The notes: a model not told the origin generated them from the sequence alone. A DNA stretch of 8,077 bases from Chloroflexota bacterium (GCA_016219235.1 JACRBO010000458.1:1-8077); one strand, 5' to 3'; shown: positions 1 to 5,579, numbered from the stretch's first letter. A program made the numbers and translations.

Positions 1-17
1 GAATCGTCGGGATTCAT
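1..17 (-). CDS. Start of an unidentified gene running off the left edge
   Basis: A minus-strand ATG at 17-15 opens a frame reading Met-Asn-Pro-Asp-Asp before the window ends. It is preceded by a perfect Shine-Dalgarno AGGAGG (23-28 on the plus strand as CCTCCT) at a spacing of 5 bases, the strongest ribosome binding site in the window, and it lies 125 bases downstream of the M24 gene in the same direction. That is the basis for calling a gene. Five codons say nothing about the product. It is probably co-transcribed with, or follows, the M24 gene. Confidence 0.55.
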
Positions 18-46
18 GTTCGCCTCCTGTGAAGTGCTGATTGTTG

Positions 47-79
47 ACACCTGCACTGCATGCAGCGCAGTGCAAGTGT
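47..79. repeat. Hairpin-forming inverted repeat between the M24 gene and the next gene
   Basis: The arms ACACCTGCACTGC (47-59) and GCAGTGCAAGTGT (67-79) pair at 12 of 13 positions around a 7-base loop. The centre also contains the perfect 10-bp palindrome CTGCATGCAG (56-65). The hairpin is flanked by direct copies of TGCTGATT (35-42 and 87-94) and of GTTGAC (43-48 and 81-86). There is no T-run on either side, so it is not a standard intrinsic terminator. Its place, after one gene's stop and about 20 bases before the next gene's ribosome binding site, would suit an operator or an mRNA processing or stability element. No binding protein can be named. Confidence 0.6.
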
Positions 80-141
80 TGTTGACTGCTGATTACGAAA
101 GCACGGACCCATTCCTGATCCGTTTATTCCGCGATCCGTCT

Positions 142-1230
142 TCACACTTCCAGAATCGCGGGCCGATTAACGATCTGCCCGCCCATCTCGATCGGCAGCA
201 GCGGCCAATCGGGAATCTGGGTCAGGATCTCATTGCCGTTCGCACCGATCAATATCGTGTCCTCGGACTTCGCGCCCGTAATCGATGGATTCCACGCATA
301 CACTTGCCCGGCCTTCACCGCTTCCGTTGAAGTCGGCGTTGCAATCCACTCGCGCGGTTCATACGCCGCCGGCCCACCCTGATGATGCAACTGCCATTCG
401 GTCGGGAAACCAACAGCCGCATAGGCATCCGTCGCTTGCCGGAACACTTCGCCGATGGTCACGCCGGGCCGCGTCGCCGCGATAAACGTTGCATCGATCT
501 GCGCGATGGCCTGCATCTTGTGGCGCACTTCGCTAGACAGGGCACCGAAATGCACCAGGCGCGTCAACGAACACACCAGGCCATACTTGCGACCGCACAA
601 CACCAGCATGGCATACTTGTCCATCTTTTTGTCGGTGGGCAGCGGATGCCGATAGTTAATGATGCGCTCGTCGGTGGCGATAAGACACACGCTGGGCAAC
701 ACCCCGCGCGCCTGCGTCTCTCGATTGAGCACGGCGGCGATCTCGAACTCCGTCAGGCCCGGGCGAATGGCGCGAATCGCAGTGTCCATAGCACTCGCGC
801 ACAGGCGGCTAACCTCACGAAAACGCTCGTCTTCTTCAGGCGTGAGGTCGGCCCGCAAGTGCGAGATTTCGCCGGACAGATCGATCGCGCCGGGATACGG
901 GCTATCAGCCGCGAGTTTCAAGCCGCGCGTCAACTTCGCCACGGCGTCATTCGTTTCATACCACGGCGCGAGTTTGAACTCCCAGCCTTGCGCGGCCAGT
1001 TGCTCCTCACGCTCAAAGCGCGGTGCTTCGATATTGTTGGTGATCAGATAGCGGCCCGTCGGCGTGATCAGCAGTGAGCCGACGCCATAATCCGTCGCGG
1101 TGTTGATGTACGACGCAGCGCCGCACGTGGCCCACGCAAAACTGCTGCTCCGCTGCAAGAGCACCGCGTTGACGCCATACTTCGCCAGCAGGTCTTTGAT
1201 GCGATCGAGTTTTAGATCGAGTTCGGTCAT
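142..1230 (-). CDS. M24-family (Xaa-Pro aminopeptidase-like) protein with a degenerate metal site
   Basis: A 362-residue soluble protein with the two-part layout of the M24/creatinase 'pita-bread' family: an N-terminal creatinase-like domain (about 1-130) and a C-terminal catalytic-fold domain (about 135-350). Family landmarks are visible: the PTD segment after His195, the LVLCG and CSLTR segments (209-224), HHQGG (282-286), AGQVYAWNPSI (307-317) and SEDTIL (322-327). Active aminopeptidases bind two metals through Asp, Asp, His, Glu, Glu. By my alignment these positions are Leu211, Ser221, His283, Asn314 and Glu323, so three ligands are gone. It therefore probably does not act as a normal metalloaminopeptidase. 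Creatinase is a precedent for a metal-free enzyme on this fold, but no substrate can be assigned. The ATG has only a weak purine-rich stretch (GTGAAAG) before it. The gene lies downstream of araA, separated by repeats, so shared transcription is uncertain. Confidence 0.85.
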   Translation of the reverse strand: MTELDLKLDRIKDLLAKYGVNAVLLQRSSSFAWATCGAASYINTATDYGVGSLLITPTGRYLITNNIEAPRFEREEQLAAQGWEFKLAPWYETNDAVAKLTRGLKLAADSPYPGAIDLSGEISHLRADLTPEEDERFREVSRLCASAMDTAIRAIRPGLTEFEIAAVLNRETQARGVLPSVCLIATDERIINYRHPLPTDKKMDKYAMLVLCGRKYGLVCSLTRLVHFGALSSEVRHKMQAIAQIDATFIAATRPGVTIGEVFRQATDAYAAVGFPTEWQLHHQGGPAAYEPREWIATPTSTEAVKAGQVYAWNPSITGAKSEDTILIGANGNEILTQIPDWPLLPIEMGGQIVNRPAILEV

Positions 1231-1243
1231 CTTTCACTCACTT

Positions 1244-1353
1244 CGGCAGTTAAAACTGCACCAACCGCTACACCTGGCCGACCTTCGTCAGCCAGTCGGC
1301 GCAGGCCGACTTCGTGTCTTTGTTGCCGCGAATTCATTCGCCCGTATTTACCG
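1244..1353. repeat. Intergenic repeat, full copy A
   Basis: This 110-bp copy matches 1442-1551 at a constant offset of 198 bases without internal gaps. It contains three hairpins in order. The first is GCAGT-TAAA-ACTGC (1246-1259). The second is AGTCGGC-GCAG-GCCGACT (1294-1311), a perfect 7-bp stem. The third is GCGAATTCATTCGC (1328-1341), a near-perfect palindrome with an EcoRI-like GAATTC core. The block from 1296 to 1353 is almost identical in the other copy, whereas 1256-1295 has drifted more. The multi-hairpin structure resembles REP/BIME-type intergenic elements. I recall similar GCGAATGAATTCGC repeats from Chloroflexota genomes, which needs a database search to confirm. Confidence 0.85.
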
Positions 1354-1355
1354 CC

Positions 1356-1402
1356 TCGGCGCAGGCCGACTTCGTGTCTTTGTTGCCGCGAATTCATTCG
1401 CC
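1356..1402. repeat. Intergenic repeat, short copy B
   Basis: This 47-bp segment is identical to 1296-1342, exactly 60 bases downstream, and carries the GC-rich hairpin (one outer pair weakened) and the GCGAATTCATTCGC palindrome. It lacks both the preceding first hairpin region and the following CGTATTTACCG tail found in the other copies, so it is a truncated or recombined copy. Confidence 0.85.
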
Positions 1403-1406
1403 TGTC

Positions 1407-1431
1407 ATGCCCGAATGCATTTGTCGGGCAT
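1407..1431. repeat. Perfect 8-bp hairpin within the repeat cluster
   Basis: ATGCCCGA (1407-1414) pairs perfectly with TCGGGCAT (1424-1431) across a 9-base loop. It is not part of the repeat unit seen in the neighbouring copies and looks like a different family of short palindromic element inserted between copies B and C. It has no T-run, so a terminator role is not supported. Confidence 0.7.
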
Positions 1432-1441
1432 CCAGTCTGCC

Positions 1442-1552
1442 TGGCGGCTAAAACCGCACCAACCGTTGCACGAAGCCGACCTGCGTCAGCTAGTCGGCGT
1501 AGGCCGACTTCGTGTCTTTGTTGCCGCGAATTCATTCGCCCGTATTTACCGT
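1442..1552. repeat. Intergenic repeat, full copy C, overlapping the araA 3' end
   Basis: The second full copy of the unit at 1244-1353. The segment 1494-1552 matches 1296-1353 with essentially one difference (GTAG instead of GCAG in the hairpin loop at 1499-1502). Its terminal CGTATTTACCG runs into the araA reading frame and supplies that gene's TAA stop (1548-1546) and last arginine codon. The first hairpin here is GCGG/CCGC where copy A has GCAG/CTGC, so one base pair has changed on both sides and stays paired. Confidence 0.85.
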
Positions 1553-3051
1553 CGCGGCGTCATCAGGTGATAGTACAGATCGTTCCAGCGCAGTTCCTTC
1601 TTGAACTCCGACAACTTCGTGTCGTTGTCGATCAACAAATACTCAACGTCCGCCATCGAGGCGAAATCTTCCAAATGCTCCGCGCCGATCGCCTGGCTGA
1701 ACACGGTGTGATGCGCGCCACCGGCCAGAATCCACGCGGTCGCAGCGACCTTCAAATTCGGCTGCGGCAGCCAGAGCGCGCGCGCCACGGGCAGCTTCGG
1801 CAGCGGCTCGGCTGGCGCGACGACATCCACCGCGTTGACGATCATGCGGAAGCGATCGCCCATATCGACCACCGACACGTTGATGGCCGGGCCGGGCGGG
1901 GTGTCGAAGACCAATCGGATGGGGTCCGCCTTGCCGCCGATCGACAGTGGATGAATCTCCAGCGACGGCTTCGCCGCTGCGATCGATTCGCAAATTTCGA
2001 GCATGTGCGCGCCCAGGACTTGCTGGCCGTTGCTGTGCAGATGATAGGTGTAATCTTCCATGAACGATGAGCCGCCAGGTAAACCCGACGCCATCACTTT
2101 CACCGCACGCACAAACGCCGAGGTCTTCCAGTCGCCTTCCGCGCCAAAGCCGTAACCGTCGGCCATCAGGCGCTGCACGGCGATGCCGGGCAGTTGCGTC
2201 AGGCCGTGCAAATCTTCAAAGGTGTCCGTAAACGCCTTGAAACCGCCCTGCTCTAAAAAGCGCCGCAAGCCCACTTCGATGCGGGCGGCGTCGCGCAAAG
2301 ACTGTCGCCGTTCGCCGTTCGTCCGCAAGGGCGCGGCCACGATGTAGGAATCCTCGTACTCGGCCACGAGGTGATCCACATCCGCGTCGCTGGCTTCGTT
2401 CACGACCTTCACCAGATCGCCCATGCCATAGCCATTGACGGAGTAGCCAAAGCGCAGCTGCGCCTCGACCTTATCGCCTTCGGTCACGGCTACCTGGCGC
2501 ATGTTGTCGCCGAAGCGCGCCACGCGCAGGCCCTGCATATCGTGCCACGCCGCCGCGGCCCGCATCCACGTGCCGATCTGCGTCTGCACATCCGCTTCCT
2601 GCCAGTGCCCCACCACCACCTTGCGATTGAGCCGCATGCGGCTGCCGATGAAGCCAAATTCGCGGTCGCCGTGCGCCGCCTGATTGAGGTTCATGAAGTC
2701 CATGTCAATCGTCGGCCACGGGATGTCGCGGTTGTATTGCGTGTGCAGATGCAGGAACGGCTTCTTCAGCGCCGACAGGCCCGCGATCCACATCTTGGCA
2801 GGCGAGAAAGTGTGCATCCACGTGATCAGACCAATGCAGTTTTTGGCCGCATTCGCTGCCAGACACACTTCATAAATCACGTCTGGTGTAGTCACCACCG
2901 GCTTGAACACCACGCGCACGGGCAGGCCAGACTGATCGAGCGTCTGCGCGATCTCGCGGGAATGTTCGGCTACTTTTTCCAGAGTCTCCGGCCCGTACAA
3001 ATGTTGACTGCCGGTAACAAACCAGACTTCAAGTTGCTGCAGGTCGATCAT
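1546..3051 (-). CDS. araA: L-arabinose isomerase
   Basis: Converts L-arabinose to L-ribulose in the cytoplasm, the first step of bacterial L-arabinose use; members need a divalent metal such as Mn2+. The 501-residue length matches the family (about 500). The N-terminus reads [12 protein letters not shown] (9-20). The catalytic and metal-binding residues known from E. coli (Glu306, Glu333, His350, His450) correspond to Glu305, Glu332, His349 and His448 here, within [22 protein letters not shown] and GGAHHTVFS. The start at 3051 is set by AAGGAG nine bases upstream and by family alignment. The frame stays open for 85 more codons, but those run through palindromic repeats and are not protein-like. 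No ribulokinase or typical AraD adjoins it. The last Arg and stop codon come from an intergenic repeat, suggesting the C-terminus was slightly altered by its arrival. Confidence 0.97.
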   Translation of the reverse strand: MIDLQQLEVWFVTGSQHLYGPETLEKVAEHSREIAQTLDQSGLPVRVVFKPVVTTPDVIYEVCLAANAAKNCIGLITWMHTFSPAKMWIAGLSALKKPFLHLHTQYNRDIPWPTIDMDFMNLNQAAHGDREFGFIGSRMRLNRKVVVGHWQEADVQTQIGTWMRAAAAWHDMQGLRVARFGDNMRQVAVTEGDKVEAQLRFGYSVNGYGMGDLVKVVNEASDADVDHLVAEYEDSYIVAAPLRTNGERRQSLRDAARIEVGLRRFLEQGGFKAFTDTFEDLHGLTQLPGIAVQRLMADGYGFGAEGDWKTSAFVRAVKVMASGLPGGSSFMEDYTYHLHSNGQQVLGAHMLEICESIAAAKPSLEIHPLSIGGKADPIRLVFDTPPGPAINVSVVDMGDRFRMIVNAVDVVAPAEPLPKLPVARALWLPQPNLKVAATAWILAGGAHHTVFSQAIGAEHLEDFASMADVEYLLIDNDTKLSEFKKELRWNDLYYHLMTPRR

Positions 3052-3060
3052 GATTGCAGG

Positions 3061-3066
3061 CTCCTT
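3061..3066 (-). promoter_or_regulatory. Ribosome binding site fixing the araA start
   Basis: AAGGAG on the minus strand (CTCCTT on plus), 9 bases before the ATG at 3051. It decides in favour of the 501-residue protein over the longer open frame beginning at 3306. Confidence 0.85.
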
Positions 3067-3069
3067 GGG

Positions 3070-3090
3070 CAATCGCGTTTCAAGCGATTG
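3070..3090. promoter_or_regulatory. Inverted repeat in the araA leader, possible operator
   Basis: CAATCGC (3070-3076) and GCGATTG (3084-3090) form a perfect 7-bp inverted repeat with a 7-base spacer, ending three bases before the araA ribosome binding site. It could be a protein-binding site or an mRNA hairpin affecting translation. Which regulator would bind is unknown. Confidence 0.45.
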
Positions 3091-3100
3091 GTCGTGATAA

Positions 3101-3115
3101 TTCGATACTGTCGAA
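3101..3115. promoter_or_regulatory. Second inverted repeat upstream of araA, possible operator
   Basis: TTCGA (3101-3105) and TCGAA (3111-3115) flank TACTG. The site contains CTGTCG (3108-3113), a half-site also present in the lacI promoter region (5505-5510, and as CGACAG at 5521-5526). That makes it a candidate target for the neighbouring LacI-type regulator. No convincing -35/-10 pair could be placed nearby. Confidence 0.35.
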
Positions 3116-3124
3116 AACCAAAAC

Positions 3125-3183
3125 CTCACGCCAAGTAGCAAAGATTGCTTTCCTTTCTTTGCCTCTTGGCGGCTTTGCGTGAG
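3125..3183. repeat. Imperfect hairpin element upstream of araA
   Basis: The outer arms CTCACGC (3125-3131) and GCGTGAG (3177-3183) are perfect. CCAAG (3131-3135) with CTTGG (3165-3169) and GCAAAG (3138-3143) with CTTTGC (3157-3162) pair further in. The right arm reads GGCGGCTTTGCGTGAG, which resembles a CTTTGCGGCTTTGCGTGAG-type intergenic repeat I recall from several bacterial phyla. It lies between the MITE-like element and araA, and its outer end overlaps the left copy of the 9-bp direct repeat of that element. Confidence 0.65.
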
Positions 3184-3190
3184 ATTATTA
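3182..3190. repeat. Left 9-bp direct repeat, putative target-site duplication
   Basis: AGATTATTA, identical to 3325-3333, directly abuts the left terminal inverted repeat of the element at 3191-3324 with no intervening base. Confidence 0.75.
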
Positions 3191-3324
3191 GGGTGTGGCG
3201 AAATCCGGTTGGTGAAGTGACGGACGCAGACCTCGGAGGTTTTCACCCGCCAGTGTGCCGCGGTTGACCGTCTCATGAAACCTCCGAGGTCTTGACCGGC
3301 GATCAACCGATGTTAGCCACACCC
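3191..3324. mobile_element. MITE-like palindromic element (134 bp), no coding capacity
   Basis: The ends are perfect 9-bp inverted repeats, GGGTGTGGC (3191-3199) and GCCACACCC (3316-3324). The similarity continues inwards so that about 17 of the first 22 bases match. A perfect internal 15-bp inverted repeat, AGACCTCGGAGGTTT (3228-3242) with AAACCTCCGAGGTCT (3278-3292), nests inside. Identical 9-bp direct repeats (AGATTATTA) lie immediately outside both ends, as expected of a target-site duplication. There is no transposase, so it would have been moved in trans. As RNA it would fold into a long hairpin and could stop transcription coming from the reductase gene. The parent transposon family cannot be named from this sequence. 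Confidence 0.75.
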
Positions 3325-3333
3325 AGATTATTA
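3325..3333. repeat. Right 9-bp direct repeat, containing the reductase stop codon
   Basis: AGATTATTA, identical to 3182-3190. Its last three bases are the reductase TAA stop on the minus strand, so the duplication rebuilt the stop codon and the gene was not disrupted. Confidence 0.75.
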
Positions 3334-4341
3334 CCAGTAGTGATGCACGTGCTCACGGATGCGGCGATCGTAAATCTCGCGCACCTTCGCCATCGTTGCG
3401 GCATCGATCGGTGGCAGGTCGGCGGCCCGGCAGTTGCTTTCTGCTTGCGACGGTCGCCGCGCACCCGGAATCGCGCACGTGACCGCGTCCGCCATCAGAA
3501 TCCACCGCAGCGCAAATTCGGCCATGGAATAATCCCCGTCTTTTGGTGGGATCGATTGACCAGCGGGCACGAGTGGCCGCAGTTCTTCGACGACATCCAA
3601 TCCCAAATCGTAATCGACACCCGAGAAGGTCTCGCCGCGATCAAACGATTCGCCGTGCCGATTGAACTGGCGGTGATCGTCGGCCGCAAACGTGCTCGAT
3701 CGCGTCAGCTTGCCCGTCAGCATCCCCGACGACAATGGCAGTCGCGCCAGAATACCGACCTTGAGTTGTTGCGCGCGTGCGAAGAATAGATCAGCGGGGC
3801 GTTGCCGGAAAATGTTGTAGATAATCTGCACGGACTGCACGCCCGGATATTCGATGGCTTTCAGCGCCTCTTCGACTTTCTCAACGCTGACGCCGTAATA
3901 GCGGATTTTGCCTTGTTTTGTGAGGTCGTCCAGCACGCCGAACGTCTCTGGCATGTAAAACACTTCAGTGGGCGGACAATGCAGCTGCGCCAGATCGAGG
4001 CAGTCCGTTTCGAGGTTCCTTAAACTACGTTCAATGAAAGCCGTGAGGTTCTGACGATTGTAGCCGCTCGCCACGTGCGGGTTCAACCGCCGACCGGCCT
4101 TCGTGGCGATAATGATCTCTTCCTTGCGTTCGCGCTTGAGCTGCGCCAACAGCCGCTCGCTGTGACCGTCGCCGTACACATCGGCGGTGTCGAAGAAGTT
4201 CACGCCCAGCTCGACGGCGCGGCGCAGCGCAGTCGATGATTCTTTGTCATCGACTGCCCCCCACGCGCTGCCGATGGCCCACGCGCCGAAGCTAATCGCT
4301 GAGACTTTCCAACCGGTGCGGCCCAACTCACGATACTGCAT
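3331..4341 (-). CDS. Aldo/keto reductase, NADP-linked
   Basis: A cytoplasmic oxidoreductase reducing an aldehyde or ketone, or oxidising the corresponding alcohol, with NAD(P)H. It is a single (beta/alpha)8 barrel of the COG0667 type. Counting from the first of the two starting methionines, the AKR catalytic tetrad is complete: Asp52 and Tyr57 in FFDTADVYG, Lys82 in ATKAG and His122 in QLHCPP. The C-terminal cofactor segment IPGARRPSQAESN is also present. Length (336-337 residues) is normal. Two in-frame ATGs lie side by side at 4344 and 4341. The ribosome binding site AAGGAG is only 2 bases from the first and 5 from the second, so the second is preferred. It overlaps the lacI stop as TAATG, implying translational coupling and a role under that regulator's control. 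The substrate is not evident; a pentose, pentulose or related sugar aldehyde is an inference from the neighbouring araA. Confidence 0.93.
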   Translation of the reverse strand: MQYRELGRTGWKVSAISFGAWAIGSAWGAVDDKESSTALRRAVELGVNFFDTADVYGDGHSERLLAQLKRERKEEIIIATKAGRRLNPHVASGYNRQNLTAFIERSLRNLETDCLDLAQLHCPPTEVFYMPETFGVLDDLTKQGKIRYYGVSVEKVEEALKAIEYPGVQSVQIIYNIFRQRPADLFFARAQQLKVGILARLPLSSGMLTGKLTRSSTFAADDHRQFNRHGESFDRGETFSGVDYDLGLDVVEELRPLVPAGQSIPPKDGDYSMAEFALRWILMADAVTCAIPGARRPSQAESNCRAADLPPIDAATMAKVREIYDRRIREHVHHYW

Positions 4342-4343
4342 CA

Positions 4344-5372
4344 TTACTCCTTACAGACTGAACTCTGGCGCACGATCAATTCCGGCGTCAACACCGTCGC
4401 CTGAAGCGTAAAAGTGGTTGCTTCTTTGCGCTGAGATTCGATCCATTCGTGCAATTTCTGAACGGCCAGGCTGCCCACATCAATCAATTGCTGATAAACC
4501 GTCGTCAGCGGCGGCCAGTAGAAAGCGGATTCGGGGATGTTATCGAAACCGACCAGGGCGACATCGCCGGGGATACGTCGTCCGGCCTGGTGCAGCACAC
4601 CCAGCGCGCCCATCGCCATTTGATCGCTGGCGACAAACACCGCGTCGATGTCCGGCGCGCGCGCCAGCAAAGTCCGCATGGCCTGCGCTCCGCTCGCCGC
4701 CGACCAGTCCCCTTCCACCACTAGGTCCGGCGACGGCGTCAGGCCGTGTTCCAACAGCGTCGCTTCCCAGCCACTCTGACGCTCGCGGGACTCCCACCAC
4801 TTCATCGGGCCGGCGATCTGCGCAATCTTGCGGCGGCCTTGCTCGATCAGATGCCGCGTTGCCAGGATCGCGCCACAGCCGTTATCCACCGAGACCGACA
4901 TCAGGCCGTCGCGCGGTCGGGCGCTGAGAAACACGATCGGGGGGAGTTGCTGCAGCCGATCGGGGCTGATCCACGATCGGTTATCGCCCACTTCCGGCAC
5001 GGCCCAGATAATGCCGTCGACGCGCCGATCGACCAGCGTATCCAACACGCGATCCATGTTCGTCTCATCCGGACGTGTCCGCAAGTTGAGTAACAGTGAG
5101 TAGCCCAGATCGTCCGAGCGATTCTCGATGCCGACCACGGTCTGTGATGGCCCGTAATAGTCAATGCCCCAGGCGACTACCGCCAGCGTGTTGGTGCGAC
5201 GATTGACCAGGCTGCGCGCCAGGATGTTGGGCCGATAGCCCAGCTGCTCGATGGCGGCCTGAACGCGTTCGCGCGTCGCCGCGCTGATCTCGCTCTGGTT
5301 GTTCACCACGCGCGACACGGTCTTGGTTGAAACGCCTGCTAACCTGGCTACATCTTGAAGAGTGACGTGCAT
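4344..5372 (-). CDS. LacI-family transcriptional regulator
   Basis: A sugar-responsive DNA-binding repressor of about 342 residues. The N-terminal helix-turn-helix is classic (VTLQDVARLAGVS then TKTVSRVVNN, residues 3-25), followed by the hinge RPNILARSL. The hinge leucine in this family wedges into a central CpG of the operator. The rest is a periplasmic-binding-protein-like effector domain with SVDNGCGA, VASDQMAMGAL and VALVGFDNIPES. Recognition-helix residues Thr16-Lys17 replace the Tyr-Gln of E. coli LacI, so its operator differs. The start is uncertain: ATG at 5372 aligns best with the family, ATG at 5378 adds two residues, and a TTG at 5411 would add thirteen. No strong ribosome binding site distinguishes them. 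It is coupled to the reductase gene and has its own promoter with an overlapping palindrome, suggesting autoregulation. The likely effector is a pentose such as L-arabinose, inferred from araA nearby. Confidence 0.93.
   Translation of the reverse strand: MHVTLQDVARLAGVSTKTVSRVVNNQSEISAATRERVQAAIEQLGYRPNILARSLVNRRTNTLAVVAWGIDYYGPSQTVVGIENRSDDLGYSLLLNLRTRPDETNMDRVLDTLVDRRVDGIIWAVPEVGDNRSWISPDRLQQLPPIVFLSARPRDGLMSVSVDNGCGAILATRHLIEQGRRKIAQIAGPMKWWESRERQSGWEATLLEHGLTPSPDLVVEGDWSAASGAQAMRTLLARAPDIDAVFVASDQMAMGALGVLHQAGRRIPGDVALVGFDNIPESAFYWPPLTTVYQQLIDVGSLAVQKLHEWIESQRKEATTFTLQATVLTPELIVRQSSVCKE
4347..4352 (-). promoter_or_regulatory. Ribosome binding site inside lacI that selects the second reductase ATG
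   Basis: AAGGAG on the minus strand within the last codons of the lacI gene. The spacing is 2 bases to the ATG at 4344, too short for normal initiation, and 5 bases to the ATG at 4341, which is workable. Confidence 0.7.
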
Positions 5373-5521
5373 TTCCATCGCCAGACCAAAGAGTTTGGAT
5401 CCGCTTGCCAAAAATGCGACGTTCTACTCGCGCCAGAGGCGGCGCGGCTTACCCGACTAAAGTGGAGAAGATTCTAATGGGAACAATAAGAGAAACAGAC
5501 AACCCTGTCGTTATCGATGAC

Positions 5522-5533
5522 GACAGCGCTGTC
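5522..5533. promoter_or_regulatory. Candidate LacI-type operator upstream of lacI
   Basis: GACAGCGCTGTC is a perfect 12-bp palindrome with a central CpG, the hallmark of operators bound by LacI-family proteins. It starts 5 bases after the -10 box and covers the predicted transcription start of lacI, the place expected for autorepression. A partly overlapping inverted repeat, CTGTCG (5505-5510) with CGACAG (5521-5526), adds a possible second half-site. Binding is inferred, not shown. Confidence 0.55.
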
Positions 5534-5537
5534 AGTG

Positions 5538-5567
5538 AGTATACTAAAAAAATTGCACCCCTGTCAA
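5538..5567 (-). promoter_or_regulatory. Sigma-70 type promoter for lacI and the reductase
   Basis: On the minus strand a consensus -35 TTGACA (5567-5562) is followed after 18 bases by TATACT (5543-5538), one base from the consensus -10. Predicted transcription starts near 5531, giving lacI a leader of roughly 160 bases. The -35 box lies in the loop of the terminator hairpin, and the spacer is that hairpin's stem and T-run. Confidence 0.65.
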
Positions 5568-5579
5568 GGTGCAATTTTT
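5548..5579 (-). terminator. Intrinsic terminator after the oxidoreductase-aldolase operon
   Basis: A perfect 12-bp inverted repeat, AAAAATTGCACC (5548-5559) with GGTGCAATTTTT (5568-5579), has an 8-base loop. Read on the minus strand the stem is followed by a run of seven T residues, so it fits a rho-independent terminator about 225 bases beyond the aldolase stop. It would also work weakly on the plus strand (five T residues). It is physically overlapped by the lacI promoter. Confidence 0.75.

Larger units (their letters stand above)
1231..1545. other. Gene-free 315-base gap filled by REP-like repeats
   Basis: Between araA and the M24 gene nearly every base belongs to a repeated or hairpin-forming sequence: two long copies and one short copy of the same unit and one independent 8-bp hairpin, listed separately. 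Only about 13 bases next to the M24 start look unique. I see no sigma-70 promoter. The M24 gene is either read through from araA or has a promoter hidden in the repeats. Open frames on both strands through this gap contain the repeat translated three times and are judged non-coding. Confidence 0.8.

Noticed and set aside
382..1077. A 231-residue plus-strand open frame
   Set aside because: It is antisense to the well-supported M24 gene and has no recognisable domain. Similar long antisense frames opposite araA (2371-3138) and the oxidoreductase (7130-7798) are shadows of GC-rich coding sequence.
1296..1552. A possible CRISPR array from the three repeat copies
   Set aside because: Copies are 47-110 bp with start-to-start spacings of 60 and 138 bases, the intervals are unrelated in length and themselves contain repeats, and no cas gene is present.
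1100..1570. A plus-strand open frame translating the repeats (RLRVFVAANSFA repeated)
   Set aside because: It lies partly antisense to the M24 gene and otherwise in the non-coding repeat; its openness follows from repeat spacing being a multiple of three.
3052..3306. An 85-residue N-terminal extension of the araA frame
   Set aside because: It is encoded by the MITE-like element and hairpin, the family protein begins at 3051, and a good ribosome binding site sits 9 bases before that ATG.
5373..5411. A longer LacI protein starting at TTG 5411
   Set aside because: The extra residues do not belong to the LacI family N-terminus, and ATGs at 5378 and 5372 lie at the expected place just before the helix-turn-helix.
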